64,000 nucleotides of DNA from Lineus longissimus (GCF_910592395.1 NC_088311.1:23902646-23966645); one strand, 5' to 3'. Positions 12,938 to 27,514 are shown, numbered from the stretch's first letter. Made by a program: numbers and translations. Notes: generated by a model from the sequence alone, not told the origin.

Positions 12938-15900
12938 AGCTTTAGCATTATATCACGTCTTAAAGGCGCACCTGGCCTAAGACCTTAGATTTCGCGGCAA
13001 GACAGGTACTGCCAGCGGGTAATGTTCAAACTGACGATCAATGACTGCATGGTCGGTTCGATGGATCGTTTTGCGCATTAGAATTGTACATTATTTATCG
13101 CATTAGATTCAAATCTAGAAAAAGACGGTGCACATTTGATTGAAAATATGCGTTGATGGACGAGCTATATCATCGAATTTCCCCGCGCGTCTGGCTGCGT
13201 CTGCCTTAAATTTTAAACACATCGCTCGGTTCATCATATACCGGCACTTCAGCTTGGTGTACAAGTAACACCGCTCTACATATAGATCAATAATTTACGA
13301 CGTCATTACTGCAGTTCGAAAAAAGCTATGTCATACGTATATCGGTTACCTATAAATTACAGATATACCGCGCGTGTCGAATGATCGGACTGATGACAAT
13401 ATCATCTGAAATGTCCAGCGGGGGAAAATGAGAGTCTCGGCCATACAAATATAATCTGTGAAAACCGTTGCTCAGCATAAATGTTATGTTTTGTCATTGT
13501 TTTCCGGCAGTTTATATCTGGTGACTGACACTGTGAAAGTCCTGGGATATTCTTCCAAATTTAGGAACCCCTCGCGCTTGCTGCTCGGAATGAGTCTGTA
13601 TGTTTGAACACGTCATTCAGCCTAGCGGTAACTCTAGGGTTAACCAACCGGTTTTGATATCATCTCATCTCATTGGATTGGGCGGACGCATTCACGCTAA
13701 GTACAGTCGAGATGGGTTTTAAGTTATTAGCTCTGCTATTTTCATTACCCCTGATAGCCTAGCTTGCGTGTCAGTGAAGATAACTAAACAAGCGTAGTGT
13801 TTACCGCAAAATGCATATTACTAAAAGCCGATTGCCAAGGGGTTAACTGAACCATCGGCGAAATGCCGCCATAGAAAGTAATGTTACAGATGGTGTAATT
13901 CAGGGCAGGGTTCGTGCTGTCACACGGTCCTGCGGTCCCAGGGTACCTTCAGATGCCTTCAGATATAAAATGCCGAGGACTGGAACTCTGGCGGTTTGTG
14001 CCAATGTCCATTTCCCTCGAATCATATCGCAAAATTGCAATGGTCAGCTGTCACAGTGCCCGAGGCTTACTGGAAACGTTTGCGATAGCGTCCCTTAGTC
14101 CATTTTATTAGATGAGCGGTTGATGACCACAAACGAGCAAACAAAAACGGATTTGCTCGGAAACATTAATCGGATTATTGTAAATATTAAACAAAATCCA
14201 CATGGACACGATCCATGTGGGAGATACTCCGTCCGTACGGTATTGGCGAATATCCGTATGGGCGCGGTAAAGCCGCAGCAGACGTCTTTACAGAGGGAAA
14301 ATGCAACTATACCGAAATGTTTCAAACCTGACACTCCATCACCAAGCATTGGCTGCGGATTTCTGATACGCCCGCCTCTGGCAGGGTCGTTCGATGACCA
14401 TTTACACTGGTCGATACGGACTGCGTTTTCTAAGGTTTCCGGTGGCCCTGGCACATGTATAATCATATTCAACCCAGATCACGTTTGCCGAAATTGGTAA
14501 CCATGACAACGGAAGATAAGTTTGGCGGGAATCTTGGCTATTGATTTTACAATTCCAATAAGGCGTAATCGATACTATGGGTAATCGCCCATGAACGATG
14601 GAGAAAACTTCAAGACGTCTCGCGCTTGATCAAATGATCAGCAGAATAAAGTTATCTAAACTGTCTCTGCCTGTAGTGCTGATACGCCGAATGTGATCGG
14701 ACCAGGACGGGTTTCTCTAGAAAAACAGCCAACAAGGGTTGTACTAGGCCCAGGCGCCAAGTATACGTCAGATTCAACGGCCGCACAAACGCGCGTTTTA
14801 AATCGCGGCTAACTGCGATTATAATCGCTACTTCAAGCGACAAAAGAATAATTTATCTCGTCTGCGGGTAAAACCGCATCGCTGGTCTTGATATTGCCGG
14901 GTCGAGGTCGGTCGCTGCGACCTGCCATGATCACCGCTACAACAATGTTCATACATGTATGTTGTATAGTGACTGTCATTTGTAACAAAAACTATGACCT
15001 CCCCTTCGCTTCTTTACAAAAAAACTGATCGCACAAGCGAGTCGTTGGCGGGGGATTTTCGTCATCATTTGCGAACCGCGTTATTCGTCCATGCATTCAT
15101 TTGCGCGTCAGCTGCTCCCTAGTTGTGCTCGAGACGAACGCAGCTGTTTCCCGCCTATTGACTTCTTGCGCCGCAGTGAAAACGTAAAACTCATTTCATA
15201 TGCGGCATGGTATGGCTTGATGAACACGGTATAGCGGTATTATAAATCCCCGGCTTCGTGGTTGTTAAGCGCCTGAAGAAACAACATTTGGCGCGGTAGA
15301 GATGAAACATGAGTGCAACACCCAACCGATCCCTGGTCCCCGTAAATATGTATAAACATTCTGAAAACTCGTAATCTGAAATTCGATAGCAGTGTCTGAA
15401 CCACCATGGAACGACTTATCCAATATGATATTGTGATAACCTGCCATTATCTACGAGTTATATTTTTAAAAACCGCCTCGTCAGCAATTTTTTTTCCGCC
15501 TATGGTGTTTGTTCGGTGATTCGCTTTTTTGTTCCTTGTACATTTGGGATTAGTTCAAGCGTTCTTCCTGTTTATTTGAGTAACCATTAGGATCCGGCCG
15601 TTTGATTTCAGTGTTTCATTAAGAATTGTTTCAGGTTTTCTACTTACTTGGAGAGTTAGCGGTTCGTCTGTCGGTCCCTGGCAATATGATTACGTGCATA
15701 ATGTTTTCGCATTTTGATATATTATTCAAAGATTTGATTATTTCATCTTTCTTCGAGATCTATCTTCTACAGTTAATGAACACCAAAAAAAACTAATGTA
15801 GCCTTGTATTACGAGTAGCTCGCACCCGTTTACATCGCCTGAAATCACGCATTGAGCGGGAAAACGTTAGTCGAAACGTAAGCCTGCAAAACCTCGCTAT

Positions 15901-17060
15901 TGTCGCAAAATAGTGATAGACGAGTATAACTGTCATTATGTATGGATTACCAGACCATTGTTTCGTTAGCCGAGCTCACTGCGCATGTCCCGGCGGGAAC
16001 AAAGAACTTGGCATCAATCCAGGTGGATGGAAATCGAATGGAAAGCGCGCACTACTGCAGTATGGTGATGATAAACGAAGAACGCATGCATCGTCGGGGT
16101 TTAATCAGCGAAAACTTGTTTTGGACGGGGAGAATGAGGAAATAGACACTGAATGGGACTTTGATGGTGGGGACTGTAGATTATTACCTCTGGAATCATA
16201 ATGGTCTGATTTCTGATTCAGAAAAAAGGCTCTTTACCGAAACTCTTCATAATGCGATGTGCTTTATGAAGTCTGCGAAAAAGAATACTAGTGCAATGGG
16301 TAGGCGGGCGAACTTCGCCATGCCTGGAACGTTTTTCCCTAGCAGCTGATGGTGTCAACCATGAAACACATTGAGTAAATCAAACTGGCTTTTTGCAAAT
16401 GCAGTAGGCACTCAGTCTCCCGCGCAGACTAGAGATAAGTCCCCAGCGGTCTTCCTCGTCTGGGGGCAATGTAAAATTGTCCAAGGGGATAGTGTCCTGG
16501 GGACTGAGGATTTTATCATGCGCGTTTTGAAGGTCGTGAGTCTGTAGCGCCACACCTTAGTCCGTCATCATACAACAGGCATGGCAGGAAAGGACACTTT
16601 CTACGGGTATTTGAGGAATCGGCTGCCGCAAAATTATACTCGTGACTGGGAGTTCCTGTGAGCTTTTCCTGTGTGCACGGACCTATCATGAATATCTCCT
16701 CTTTGTTATGTAATATCACGACAGTATTATTTCAAAAGAGAAACTCCATGCTGATCACTGAATGATGATGCTTCCTGGACAGTTCAGATTGCACCGTGTT
16801 CCGCTCCACGCGAAACGCTTGGTGTGACAGCTGCCGTTACAAAATCGAACTACTCTTGCCTGAAGTGTCGCAATCACGACTCTGCTCCACAGTCCTGGGG
16901 AGACAGTTTGCTGCAAACTCAAGGCTCTTGTAGAAGCCAAGAAAATGATAAGTCGTCTCAACATCACTGCCAGGAAATGTAGAATGAATAGCAACATCAC
17001 AACCAGGAAAGGACTGGAGGACTATCACAATCACATCCCAGCACGATGTCTCTCAATAGA
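12938..17060. other. No gene recognised
   Basis: Several overlapping open frames exist (14095-14500 on both strands, 15938-16201), but none has a domain, splice context or consistent frame. A short hairpin TCCACATGGA/TCCATGTGGGA lies at 14197-14222. A short duplicated patch (TTCCTGG...GATGTTG) lies at about 16967-17030. Confidence 0.5.
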
Positions 17061-20000
17061 TGAAAGGGAACGGACCTAAGGACTTGGGGGCCAAAGATGG
17101 CAGTTTTGGTTGTCATTTGACCAGATTTTGTTGATTTTTGAAGATATCTGTGCGGTGGGAAATGGGATGATAATTATTGTCAACATGACACATCAATTTT
17201 CTAAGAGATATATTTATTTGTACATAATATGCAAAATATTCAAATACAAGAATTAAAGCTCAAATAAAACAGAATTCTACAATCACCTGTGCCAGAGATT
17301 ATGCGCCATAAAATTCTGAGGTGCTGGACGGAGTAGTGATACACAGTTTTCGATAGTACTGGTATTTTGCTCCAAAGTGTGACAGGCTAAAACTGTCTCC
17401 AGGTAATAATGTAACCGTTGAGCTACATTTATAAGAACATATCATTAGGTTTTGATGTATACATGGACGGTTCACTGATCACATATGACAACTTCATTCG
17501 TAAAACACAATATCAAAATTATGAATAAAAAATATAAATGATAACTAACCCAGTAATGAAAATTCTGACACACTAACTACCGCTATAATTTTTATGATTA
17601 CTTAACTTTTTTATTGCAAAATGTTTCTGTTTCCTTCAACATAAGATTGTTCTGTTTTTGCATAGGTCACTTCAGGATCTCAAACTGTCTATTCAGCAAC
17701 TTGTCAGGAGAACAGTCAGCCTCACTATATTTTGAGGACGAGGTACATTCAGATTTGCAGAATTATGCTTTCTCTAAGGTGTTCATAACTATCATTATTA
17801 TTTTTATCATATATACCATCTACTGACTACGAACCCTAAGATATCACAGCAGAATATTATGACAGGATGGTATCAGAATCACTTTCTTCTCAATTACATG
17901 AATGATGATTCTATAAAATCAACAAAGAATATAACTGAAATACAAGAATTGAAAATATTTTCTACAGACTACTTCATCTGTCGGTCACATCACCAACTTC
18001 AACTTTTTTTCCTCAAATTACATACAATTATTCTGTGCTTGTGCGCAAGAACCTCAAAATGTGAAAGCAATCACCAGATTGGTACCAATGTACAGATAAT
18101 TTGAAGTGTTTCATCCCAAATCAAGAAATAGCCATTTTTACAATTTTGTGATAAATGGCTTCAAAGTTTGGTTTTATTTGAAAATGCATTGGAAATTTGC
18201 AAAGTTTTTAACAATAAAGGTTCACTCTTGGCCCTATTGCTCCAAAATGACAAATGAGCCATTATATGCTTATGGTACAGTTAACTCAAAATATTGTATT
18301 TTGAGCGTATCTCGGTTTGTACTGAAACTCTTCATTTGCATCGCCAACCCATGAACAAACATCAGGATGGGACACCCTCAAACAATCCAAGACCAACAAC
18401 CTGATTAAAATATTTGCTCTTTTGGACGGCATATCAACAACAAAGGACATCACAAACAGATTGCTTTCTAACAAGAAAAGTATCACAGCACATCGGTACA
18501 CAAGACCTGAGATTTTTCTTATCTAAATTTGGCATCTGTAGCTTGTTCAGACAGTATCTTTTAACAATCTTTTTGTCTCATAACTGAGATATGTATTTCA
18601 GGGAGCTCAAAGTAAAACAGACAGACCACTGTAAGTATAATCAAAAATAGTAATATAGAATCGTTTCTCAGTTGTGACAATGGTCATTTCACTCAAATTT
18701 GGTTTTCAGTTAAATAACATGGTTTTCATTTTTAATGATCAACTCAATTCGCTAAACATCTTGAATGTAAAACCATTCCAAATTCATCAATCTTACAACT
18801 ATTTCTTATCAAATAGAAAGTTTTTAAGGCGCATTATCCGGTTCTGCGGAACAAAACCACTTCACCAAGTAAAGTGACACAATCCCTCATCGCGATGAGT
18901 GAGGCAGAGGCAGAGCCCCTTGGTCTTTGATAGTTGCACACAGAAGTTTATGGTTCTCTTCTAGTCTATTTGGGGCTAAACATTCACTCAAGGCACCTCA
19001 TCTTTCCATTTGAGCCTCTAGCTCGAATCGCAAAACAGCCCCGGACTTCGCTAACTAACTCAAGTTGGAAATCAGTGAGACCAGCTCCCTAGACAGTAAA
19101 CTAACATTATAGATACATGTAACACCCTAATAGTGCCTTGTCACTACAAAGTACCTGCTCCCAGTCTATATGCTGTGCTTCTGCATTCCAAGAACCAAAA
19201 CAGTGGCAGAGACGCATGAATCTGCCATCACATGGAGGGGTTGAAGAAGGACTTGACAGAGGTCGCCTCATTCCAACCGTAACTGTGGGACTTGACTCAG
19301 GCGGTTGGTCGCTGCCATCTGTTTTTCATGTTTGTTAGCATTAGATGCGGAGTGAGTAGAACTGGAAAGGAAGACAAGTTGTGTTAAAATACCTCAGTTT
19401 ACAAGCGAGGTTGAGGCCTTTCTCTGTGCGATTGGTGATAAGGAACACTGGTAAACCAGCAACCAGTCGATAGCAACAAGGAAGACCATAGAAAAGAATA
19501 AGATATCTAACTCCAGCCAACTTGAACTCGTTCACAAATCAGAACCTCTCCTGACAAATGTTATCACTACTGTACAAGAACCTTCATTTCGATCAAACTT
19601 GGCTCATCTTTCGGATTATTAATGCCTATTTACTGAGTTTACTGCCTACACTACAGATATCATAGCGAGAAAAGCCCTAGTTTCATTACAAGGTATTTTG
19701 AAGACACGTCAATCAAATTTGGTACCGTAGTAAGAAATGTGCAAAGCTAACACAATCCCATGCTAAACATGCAGAAAGCATGGAATGATTGACCAATTTA
19801 GGGGGGGTTGGTGCATGAAGCACGTGGGACCATTCACCACGGAAGGAAACAATTTTTCAGGGCACTTGGACAACACAATTCATTACTGACATATCACATG
19901 TACCAGGACGTAAGTTTAAGGAAGATGACATAAAAGCATGCATCTTTGACAGTAAAAAAGAATCTAATCTAGATGTACCACAGTCAGTGAGAATTGCTTC

Positions 20001-20146
20001 TACAAATATATGTAGTGTTTTTTGGACAAACATGTCAGCTTTTTTTTGTGATTTGTTTGTGTTACAATCCCGCTTACATGTTGATGTGTATTATGATGAC
20101 ATCAGATATGAAAGAATGGGATTCGGACACATAAAAGAAGCAAATG
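17061..20146. other. AT-rich non-coding stretch
   Basis: The composition becomes AT-rich and only short random frames are present. It lies beyond the 3' end of the minus-strand TTLL7-like gene. A minus-strand AATAAA (plus-strand TTTATT near 17212) would allow a long 3'UTR, but nothing in the sequence proves that. Confidence 0.45.
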
Positions 20147-20376
20147 GGGCAGCGGTAGTGCAGTGGAAGAGAGTCGGCCTCATGATCAGGAGGTCGTGGG
20201 TTTGACTCCCGGCCCAGTCACTGCTTAGTTCCCCTACTGGTCGAGCTCAAGTGAGCACCTTCTGGTTGCTGCTTGAAACCCCTGATTGATTTCTGTGGAG
20301 ACCAGGGTAAGCGCTTGAGCAGTCTTTACTGATTAGCGCTATATAAATATAAACATTACATTACATTTACATTACA
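20147..20376 (+). mobile_element. tRNA-derived SINE
   Basis: The head has a polymerase III A box (TAGTGCAGTGG at 20157-20167) and a B box (GGGTTTGACTCCC at about 20199-20211), at the spacing of a tRNA. A tRNA-unrelated body follows, then GCGCTATATAAAT and a tail of ATTACATT-type short repeats. That is the standard layout of a tRNA-head SINE. The element sits just beyond the 3' end of the TTLL7-like coding region. Confidence 0.87.
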
Positions 20377-20899
20377 TCTGTAATGATGTGATGAGATTGA
20401 GCCAACGACTAACTGAGATCGCCAACCAATGTCTATAAAACAGGAGTCGGGGTCCACTTTAGATCGTCATATTGTAAGAGAACTTCATCCATAACATTCA
20501 TACGTAGTCTAAACATCATCCTGTTAAACTGCAGGGGTTTGGCAGCATTCTAGGTACACATAAGCCTTACTTCTAGATACTCACCCAGACAGTCTGGCCA
20601 GTTTTGCACCTTGAGGCAAAATTAAAGTGATGGCTTAACATTTGGAACACATGCTTTCGAGGAATAGTAAACTGTCAATTTCGATATCTTAAGTTTGATT
20701 TTTGAATTACAAGGAAAGTATAAACTTTATATTTAGGTTACTATATTGATAATATATCATTTGAAGTTTGAATTTCAGGCAGCAGTTGCCTTTTCTCTGT
20801 ACAGGGAACCAACACAATAACTGTTTTTCGTCCAGTGACAAATTTGTGACCCTAATGGCCTCTCCTGTGTAGCAAGGACATACTCCTGAGCTCAGGCTA

Positions 20900-23800
20900 T
20901 TACTCCATTGCCAGGTTGGCAATTTTAGCATCTGTGTGCAATTCAGAGAGCCCAAACCACTGCACCCATCGTCCCCACACATACCTCGGATCCACATTTT
21001 CCTGATTAGCTTGTTGCTGTTTGGCGTCGGCGGCAAATTGATAAACGATGAGGAGGCAATCCTTGCAGAGCTGTACGATCCTTCGCGAACAGTTCATCTC
21101 GTACTGACTGATCGCATCCGTACTCTTACTGAAGATCGTCTCCCATGAACTCCTGGAAATGAAAACAAAATGTCAAGAATTGTTATTCCCGAAAATTCTT
21201 TATCTGATGTTTGTTAGGCAGGAAACCCTGTCACTAAGAGTAGTTTCAGGAAAGCCGGTATTTTCAAAAGTAGCCGGTGTTTCGGGTCACTGTCACCAGA
21301 GGTCTGTGGAGTGACCATCCCAATCTCCAACAACAATGATTAATGTAAGAACTCTGTGATGGAGATTGGATTTGTCATCCTTGCAGTGTCACTAATCATC
21401 AAATGCTTGGAATTTGCTTCTCATTTGGTTAGGGATAGACTACGTTTAATCGAAAAGTACGCACCCTGATGTTGAGAAACAGTTCCAGAGGCCCTGGCCG
21501 TGACTCCATAACAAACGATTGAACACCCGGCTGAAAATGCGATAAAGTTTGAGTGCCTCGACGTCTGTTGTCCTCCAAACTCTCTGAAGGACAGCTCGCA
21601 CATTTGATCGCACAATATCTATCACCTGAAACAAGAAACAAGAACCATTGAGCACCAGATATTGCTGATAGGTTTTACAATTCAGATACATACATTACAC
21701 GGTAGTTATTTGAGGCAAAGAATGGTTCGGTGTTGTTCTAATACATTAATGAAACAACATGTACCTTTCGTCTCTTGATGGAATCCAACTTGACTAGCCA
21801 GTACGATGCCACCCGAGGCTTGTGAAACTTCCAGCTCTCGTGCAACTTATCGAGGACAAACTCTGCCTCCTCGTCACTCTTCCCTGGGAACTTAATGCGC
21901 ATGTCGTTCAACGCAACCAGCGTCTTCTTCGTGTAATCTTCCTCTCTGTCCCGGATTGCGTTGTTCATGTACAGGTCGTCCTAGAATGAGTAACAAATGT
22001 GATATGTTGAGCATGACTCACAATTAAGAGGTTGTAGGTTGGAACTCCAGTCTGGCTGCTGCTTTGTTGTCTTAACTCTACGGTCAAGCTAAAGGCAACT
22101 CTAAACTTGAAGTTTAGTACAACAAGTATCAAGTTTTCTCTACATATTTAACACATCAACCTTACAAAACTCAACCTTTTACTCACAATAGTAACATTAG
22201 TAGGCGGCACTCTGGTTGAACTGCCAGGTCTGGTTAGAGACTTTGACCGCTGTTGACTCTTCTGTCTAATAGCAGGTCTATGTTCAGAGGACGGACGGTT
22301 CGACTGCTGTGTTGACGGCCGTGACATCTGACCTCTTTGAGCACGCGAACGCCCCTCATAGTTCGTCTGCGATCGTGATAGGGAGAAGTTTTCGTCATCG
22401 CTGTCGACTGACATGGATTCGTCGCCATTGTCTCTTGGTTCAGGCTCATACGTGGGCATGCTGGAGAGTGGCTTGGGCCCCCGAGGAGGCTTGGCTGTGA
22501 CGACTGCTTTGCCTTGCATCTCGTCTGCTTCACACTGAGCTATCATGTCAAGGATGTCGACTTCCTGTAAGGAAAGTGATTGACACTCAACAAAAATGTT
22601 CCCAAGAGCAGATGCAGGAAAGAAGATTCAATCATCAGAAGCACGAGTAGTTTTCAGTACTCACCCTGAGTTTTTGGTTATAAGTCGTTGCTATCTCTTT
22701 TTGCAGGGAACCCGATCGTCCAGAGAGGAAAATTGAGAATGCATCGTTTAACAGTGTGGAATACTTCTCCTGTTTGAACTTGTCGTCCGGTGGGAAGATT
22801 CGTTGGTAGCGGCCCGAGTTTCGATTCTCGTATTCCTCCCGAGCAGCACCTCGACGCACCTTCATCAGCAGGTCTTTCTGCAAAAGAAATAGTTGCTGTA
22901 GAAAGATATCCCGTTCAGCCAAGCACATCTCTGTGGCATCTTGTAACTAGTGTTCATTTGAACCAGTAGGGAACCAAGTTCTGACTTCGAACTCGATTAC
23001 TCTCGATTTTTTCTACTGCGCTGCGTCTGCCCGTGGCCACTTCAAAGCAATGCCCCCAATTGCCAATCAAAACGATGAACTGATTTGCATTTCGTGACTC
23101 TGATCATGGCAAAGGGCCCAACAACCTAATGCACATGGTACATACCAGTTCCTCCTTCTTCCTCTCGACACTTTGTCTTTTCTTGTTTAGTTCTGACTGA
23201 TCGTTATCGATTCTTTTGTTAGGACGGAACAACCGCCTCTGTGCCTCTGCCTTCTGGGCAGCGATATTCCTCTTTTTGTCACTGGCCCTGCAACACAGGT
23301 AATGAAACATTTTTGAAAATTGGCTTGTGATAAAATATCACCAATTGAAAAATAGCAGCTGCCCTTCTGTACACTTTAGTGTTCACCATGATATGTGTGC
23401 AAATTTGCTGATTTATACTAATTCTGTCTGCAGTCGAATTCTATTTGTTAGCGTATTAGACTTGAAACTGTTTGCATGTTTTCCTAATTAAGCATCACTT
23501 GAAGATACGCACCTGATATTTAGCAGCCTGAAGGCATCGTCAAGGACTCCAGATTTGATCTGCAAATCAATCTGTTCATCCGTTCCAAAGCTTGGAGATC
23601 GATTTATCTCCAACAGCCAAGGTTTCAGTTTCCTATCCATGATAATATCAAAGCCAAGAACTTCAAAGCACACACTGTCGCTGCCCGATACCTGTCCAGG
23701 CCGGCACATTCGATACGCATGGAGCAAATGTGGCTCAGCGACGATCAGAGTCTTCACTATAATGTCTGTGATGCTCTTCCACATAAATCCTATGTCATAG

Positions 23801-26611
23801 TCATGTTTTCGCAAATAATCGTTGAAGAATTTTAGCGATCTTTTGCTGCCGGAGTTTAAGCTCTCGCCTTTGGTGTAGTTTTCATTGTGCTTGTTTATGG
23901 AATAGTTTGTCAGATGCATGTACAGCTGATCCTGGAAGTGGAAGGCGATATGATGACATGAAGTTCTTATATAAGGTTTTAAACTGTACAGCATCCTCAA
24001 CTTGTTTTACATTCCTTCCCCAGCCGAATCGAGAGCCCATCTGTAGAAACCAGGGAACGGCAGTGGCACATACTGTGCAACACACGGACATTTGAAACTA
24101 TATTTTCTAACCCCAGTTTACGTCATACGTGTATACCATTCGATACCAGTACACTCTCAACAGACCTAACATCAGAAACTGAAATTTAGGAAACAGAGAA
24201 AAACAACATGACCTACCAAACAGCAGGAAACTGATCAAGCAGCCAACTTACCACATTAGTGTCATGAGGTATAAGGTATTTCTCCGTGCTTAGTCTCAGT
24301 AGGCCATCATTGTAGAGGAACACTCGAAGGGGGTCACACGAGGTCACCAAGACGTAAATCCGCATGTCACATTTATAACCATCGACGAGAAAGGGTTTGT
24401 CCATGTACTCCTGTACGATCATGTGCTCAGACTGAGGGATCTTTTCAGGATTGCGATACAACTGGATGCTAGAACAGAAAGAGATCAATAAAATGTGTAC
24501 TGAGATGACAAGATTTGGTTTCAGGTTAGTTCCGGTTTCTCAAGGCAAGCGAGGAACTGTAAACTACTTCATTTTCCCCACCGTTTGGCTAGGTGGCACA
24601 AATGGACCCCTTCCACATCAAGATGGATTCTGGGCAAGGCAGCACCAATGGACTCACTTACCCATTTCCCATTGCTCCGTTGGCTGGTTTCACAATGAAA
24701 GTCTTGTTTTTCTTCTTCTTCTTCAACTCTCTTGCATAGGTCATGAAGGCAGTCCCCTCTGATGGAAGAATCCAGGTTTTTGGCACAAAGTTGTATTCCT
24801 CTGGATGTGCCTTTGCCATTCTAGAAAAAAAGTAGATAAGAACTTATTCATGGTAGTAAAGGTTGTGATGAAACAAACAATGGTTTTCATTTCTGTACAA
24901 CACTGCATGATTCATCAGCTCAAGTGCCGATGATGATGAAGAACACCCAAGGAAAACACAATGACATCAATCATAAATACAGTGCTGCCAAATCTTTTTT
25001 GTGAATCAGTTTTTATCACAACATCAGATCAAGGATGAGAGACAGTGATCGCCGGACTTACTTGAACATATTCCTGGCAAGACAGTCTTTTCTACACACT
25101 TCACCCATTCCCGGGAAGTGGTTGATCCTCTGGTAAGGTTTCATCTCTGCTATCCTGTCGGTTGACACAAAGCTATCCACCCAGATCAAGAAGCTGTTGA
25201 TATCATCGTCTTTGGTCACGATATAGCCGGCACGCTCTACTACTTGCCTCACTGAAATGCAAAGGGTGTAATCTCTTAAAACAAGCACAATGGTGTTAAA
25301 TAGCTAATTTGCGCTTTGTATGACAGATACACAATTTCCATTTAATCAAAGTTTTTAAGTCATGCATTTAGCATTAAAGCAAGTTCAAATCAATATTCTT
25401 AAGAATGATGATAACAAGGCTACAACTGACCTACTTTGCTGGTTCTTCACTACTTTTATACCAAGTCACAACATAAGAAACTTGGTGCAAAACATCACCG
25501 TTACGAAGAGGACGAAGCGCACAGAATCATGTGAGCATTTACCTATATCGTATCTTGTTCCACTGATATTTGCTGAAACTAAAGATTTCCGCTTTTTACT
25601 CGTTCTTTTCTTCTCCTGCCTTCCTCGCTCGTGTCGCTCAGGTTTCGAGACGGTACGTTCAACAGTGCTTTCCTCAGCAGACGTTCCAGTGTGGAAATGA
25701 ACGTTTGCTCTAGTTCCTGTATCAAATCTACTGTTAGCATCATATGTAGCGTTCCGTGCATTGTGCCGAGAGACAGCATCTCCTCTGATGTTTGCATCAT
25801 GGCCAGTGTTTCTACTGTGTCTAGAGAGAGCGTCTTGTCTAGGAGCTCCCTCATGTCTAGAAAGAGCTTCATATTTAGCATCGTCAGGTCGCGAGAGCGC
25901 TTCATATCGAGGGTCATCATGTCTGTAGAGAGCGTCGTGTCTTGGATCATCCCGTCTTTTCACCACATCATTTCGGGAAAGTGAATCATGCCTCATATCC
26001 TGTCTTAATGTCTGCGCCAGAGAAGGTCTGGTGCTGTCTAATCGGCTGCTCTGGGAGTGCCTACTGGAATCTAGACCTGACATGTACGACATCCTGGCAC
26101 TGTCCAATGGATTCGAAGAATGTGTCACGGAAAATCTGCTGTCTCTGTCCATGTTTAACGTTTGTGACAGTCTCGCACTCTCCAGCTTCCTCGGAGATGT
26201 ATTGCTCGTGCTGCTCAGGTTCAGGCCAAGTTCTGAAAAGAGATAATTACACATTTATGATTTGCACATTGTTGAATCTGGTAGGAGGTGCTGCCACTTA
26301 GTTCATTTTCAAAGCAAACACAGAGAAACATTTTCATCACCAAAACCAGAACCAAACGAATGATGCAGAGCGATGCTGACAAAATGTCACGACATTGCCT
26401 TGACGATGTTTTTTGAATAACAACAGGTAGAAAGCGGTTCCATATGATATTCTTAAATGATCCAAACACTAGACAGGACTCACCAGCTATTGATGTTGGA
26501 CTAACTGTCACACAAGTCAAGGGCAACCTTACCTCTTTCTACAGCAGCCAGCGAGGAGGAAGATCCAAAGTTGGTCTGCAACCGACCACCTGGTGGAGTT
26601 GCAACGGGCAT
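20900..26611 (-). CDS. TTLL7: TTLL7-like tubulin polyglutamylase
   Basis: It adds glutamate side chains to tubulin C-terminal tails on microtubules. Coding exons, all in frame: 26611-26533, 26232-25543, 25251-25062, 24820-24662, 24468-24252, 23931-23513, 23287-23146, 22877-22665, 22564-22187, 21980-21765, 21625-21465, 21152-20900, giving about 1038 residues. The TTL/ATP-grasp domain spans about 240-585, with KPANGAMGNG, QEYMDKPF, KCDMRIY, HLTNYSINKHNENY and LLEINRSPSFGTD. A Lys/Arg-rich helical segment follows (SDKKRNIAAQKAEAQRRL, REEYENRN), matching the TTLL7 cationic microtubule-binding domain. RFPGKS-, ASYWL- and GQGLWNCF-type C-terminal motifs separate TTLL7 from TTLL6 and TTLL13. The start is uncertain: exon 26678-26533 is also open upstream of the chosen ATG. 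The last exon may instead splice at a consensus donor after 20985 into an exon I did not find. Confidence 0.93.
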
Positions 26612-26678
26612 TTTAAATTCGATGCCGAGATTTTCAAGGTATCGTGAGATCAAAGAAATAATCTGATTTCCATCTTGT

Positions 26679-27514
26679 CTGAAATAAAAGAACACATTGA
26701 CAAATGTAATATAGTTACATACGGTACTTCATAAAACCTTCTAACTGTCATTTTTAGTCGTTTAGATTTTAATTTCAACAGACTTGTTACACTAATGTGA
26801 TCAGACTGTAGACCAATACTACTAGATCATTGACAAAAACCCATTGATCAGCTGAACAAAAATAGGTGAGTTATTAACATTTTGTTGTTTATCGTCCGTA
26901 CTGGCTAACTGGGGGCCTTCGGCCCCCCAATCCTTGTCTCACAGTGCCTGGGAGGTCTTAGCCCAAGCCCCCCAGGCCCCACACGGCCACAGTACAACTT
27001 CTTCATTCTTATCTTGTGTCGTGATACTAGATCAGCCATAGGCCTACCGCCTACCGGCATGCCGACGTTACAGATTGACTATCATCCTTTTCTCACAGGT
27101 CTCATTATAGTCGTTACTGACGTTAGGGTCTAGGTCTAGGAGTCAAGTAGGACCCCACAAAGTAACAACGTGAATGTGAGATTTCGTCAGCCTTATGGCA
27201 GCCTAAGGCTAAGGTGTTATGACATTGACAGCCTCTAGGCAGGCCTCGTCTAGCCAGTCTACTCTACTCTAGGTTAAAAAAACTGAGGAACAAACTACAC
27301 TAAACAGCTAATTATTCATTGTACAAGGAAATATTTCATTTTTCAGAACTTCAGCTGATACATATATGCATGGTCTTACTGATAGCTTCTTTAAAGATAG
27401 AAGCGGTACAGGAAAATTCACTTTTGACGATCTTTTTATCAAAAATTCAGGGGCACCTGCTGGCAAAAACTCGCCGCCATGTTGCTTGTTTTCATACGTC
27501 ACTTGACAACTTAC
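26679..27514. other. Likely first intron of the TTLL7-like gene
   Basis: This lies between the acceptor before 26678 and a good minus-strand donor (CCCGG|GTAAG) after 27515. It holds a GGGGGCCTTCGGCCCCCC palindrome near 26910-26927. No coding signal was found. Confidence 0.5.

Noticed and set aside
14095-14500. Overlapping open frames of about 125 codons on both strands
   Set aside because: No domain or splice signals, and openness on both strands at once is typical of chance.
15938-16201. Two overlapping plus-strand frames of 87 and 67 codons
   Set aside because: Neither has a recognised motif or exon boundary. I could not decide between frames, so no gene is called.
20147-20376. A functional tRNA gene
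   Set aside because: A and B boxes are present, but the head cannot form a full cloverleaf and is followed by a SINE body and tail.
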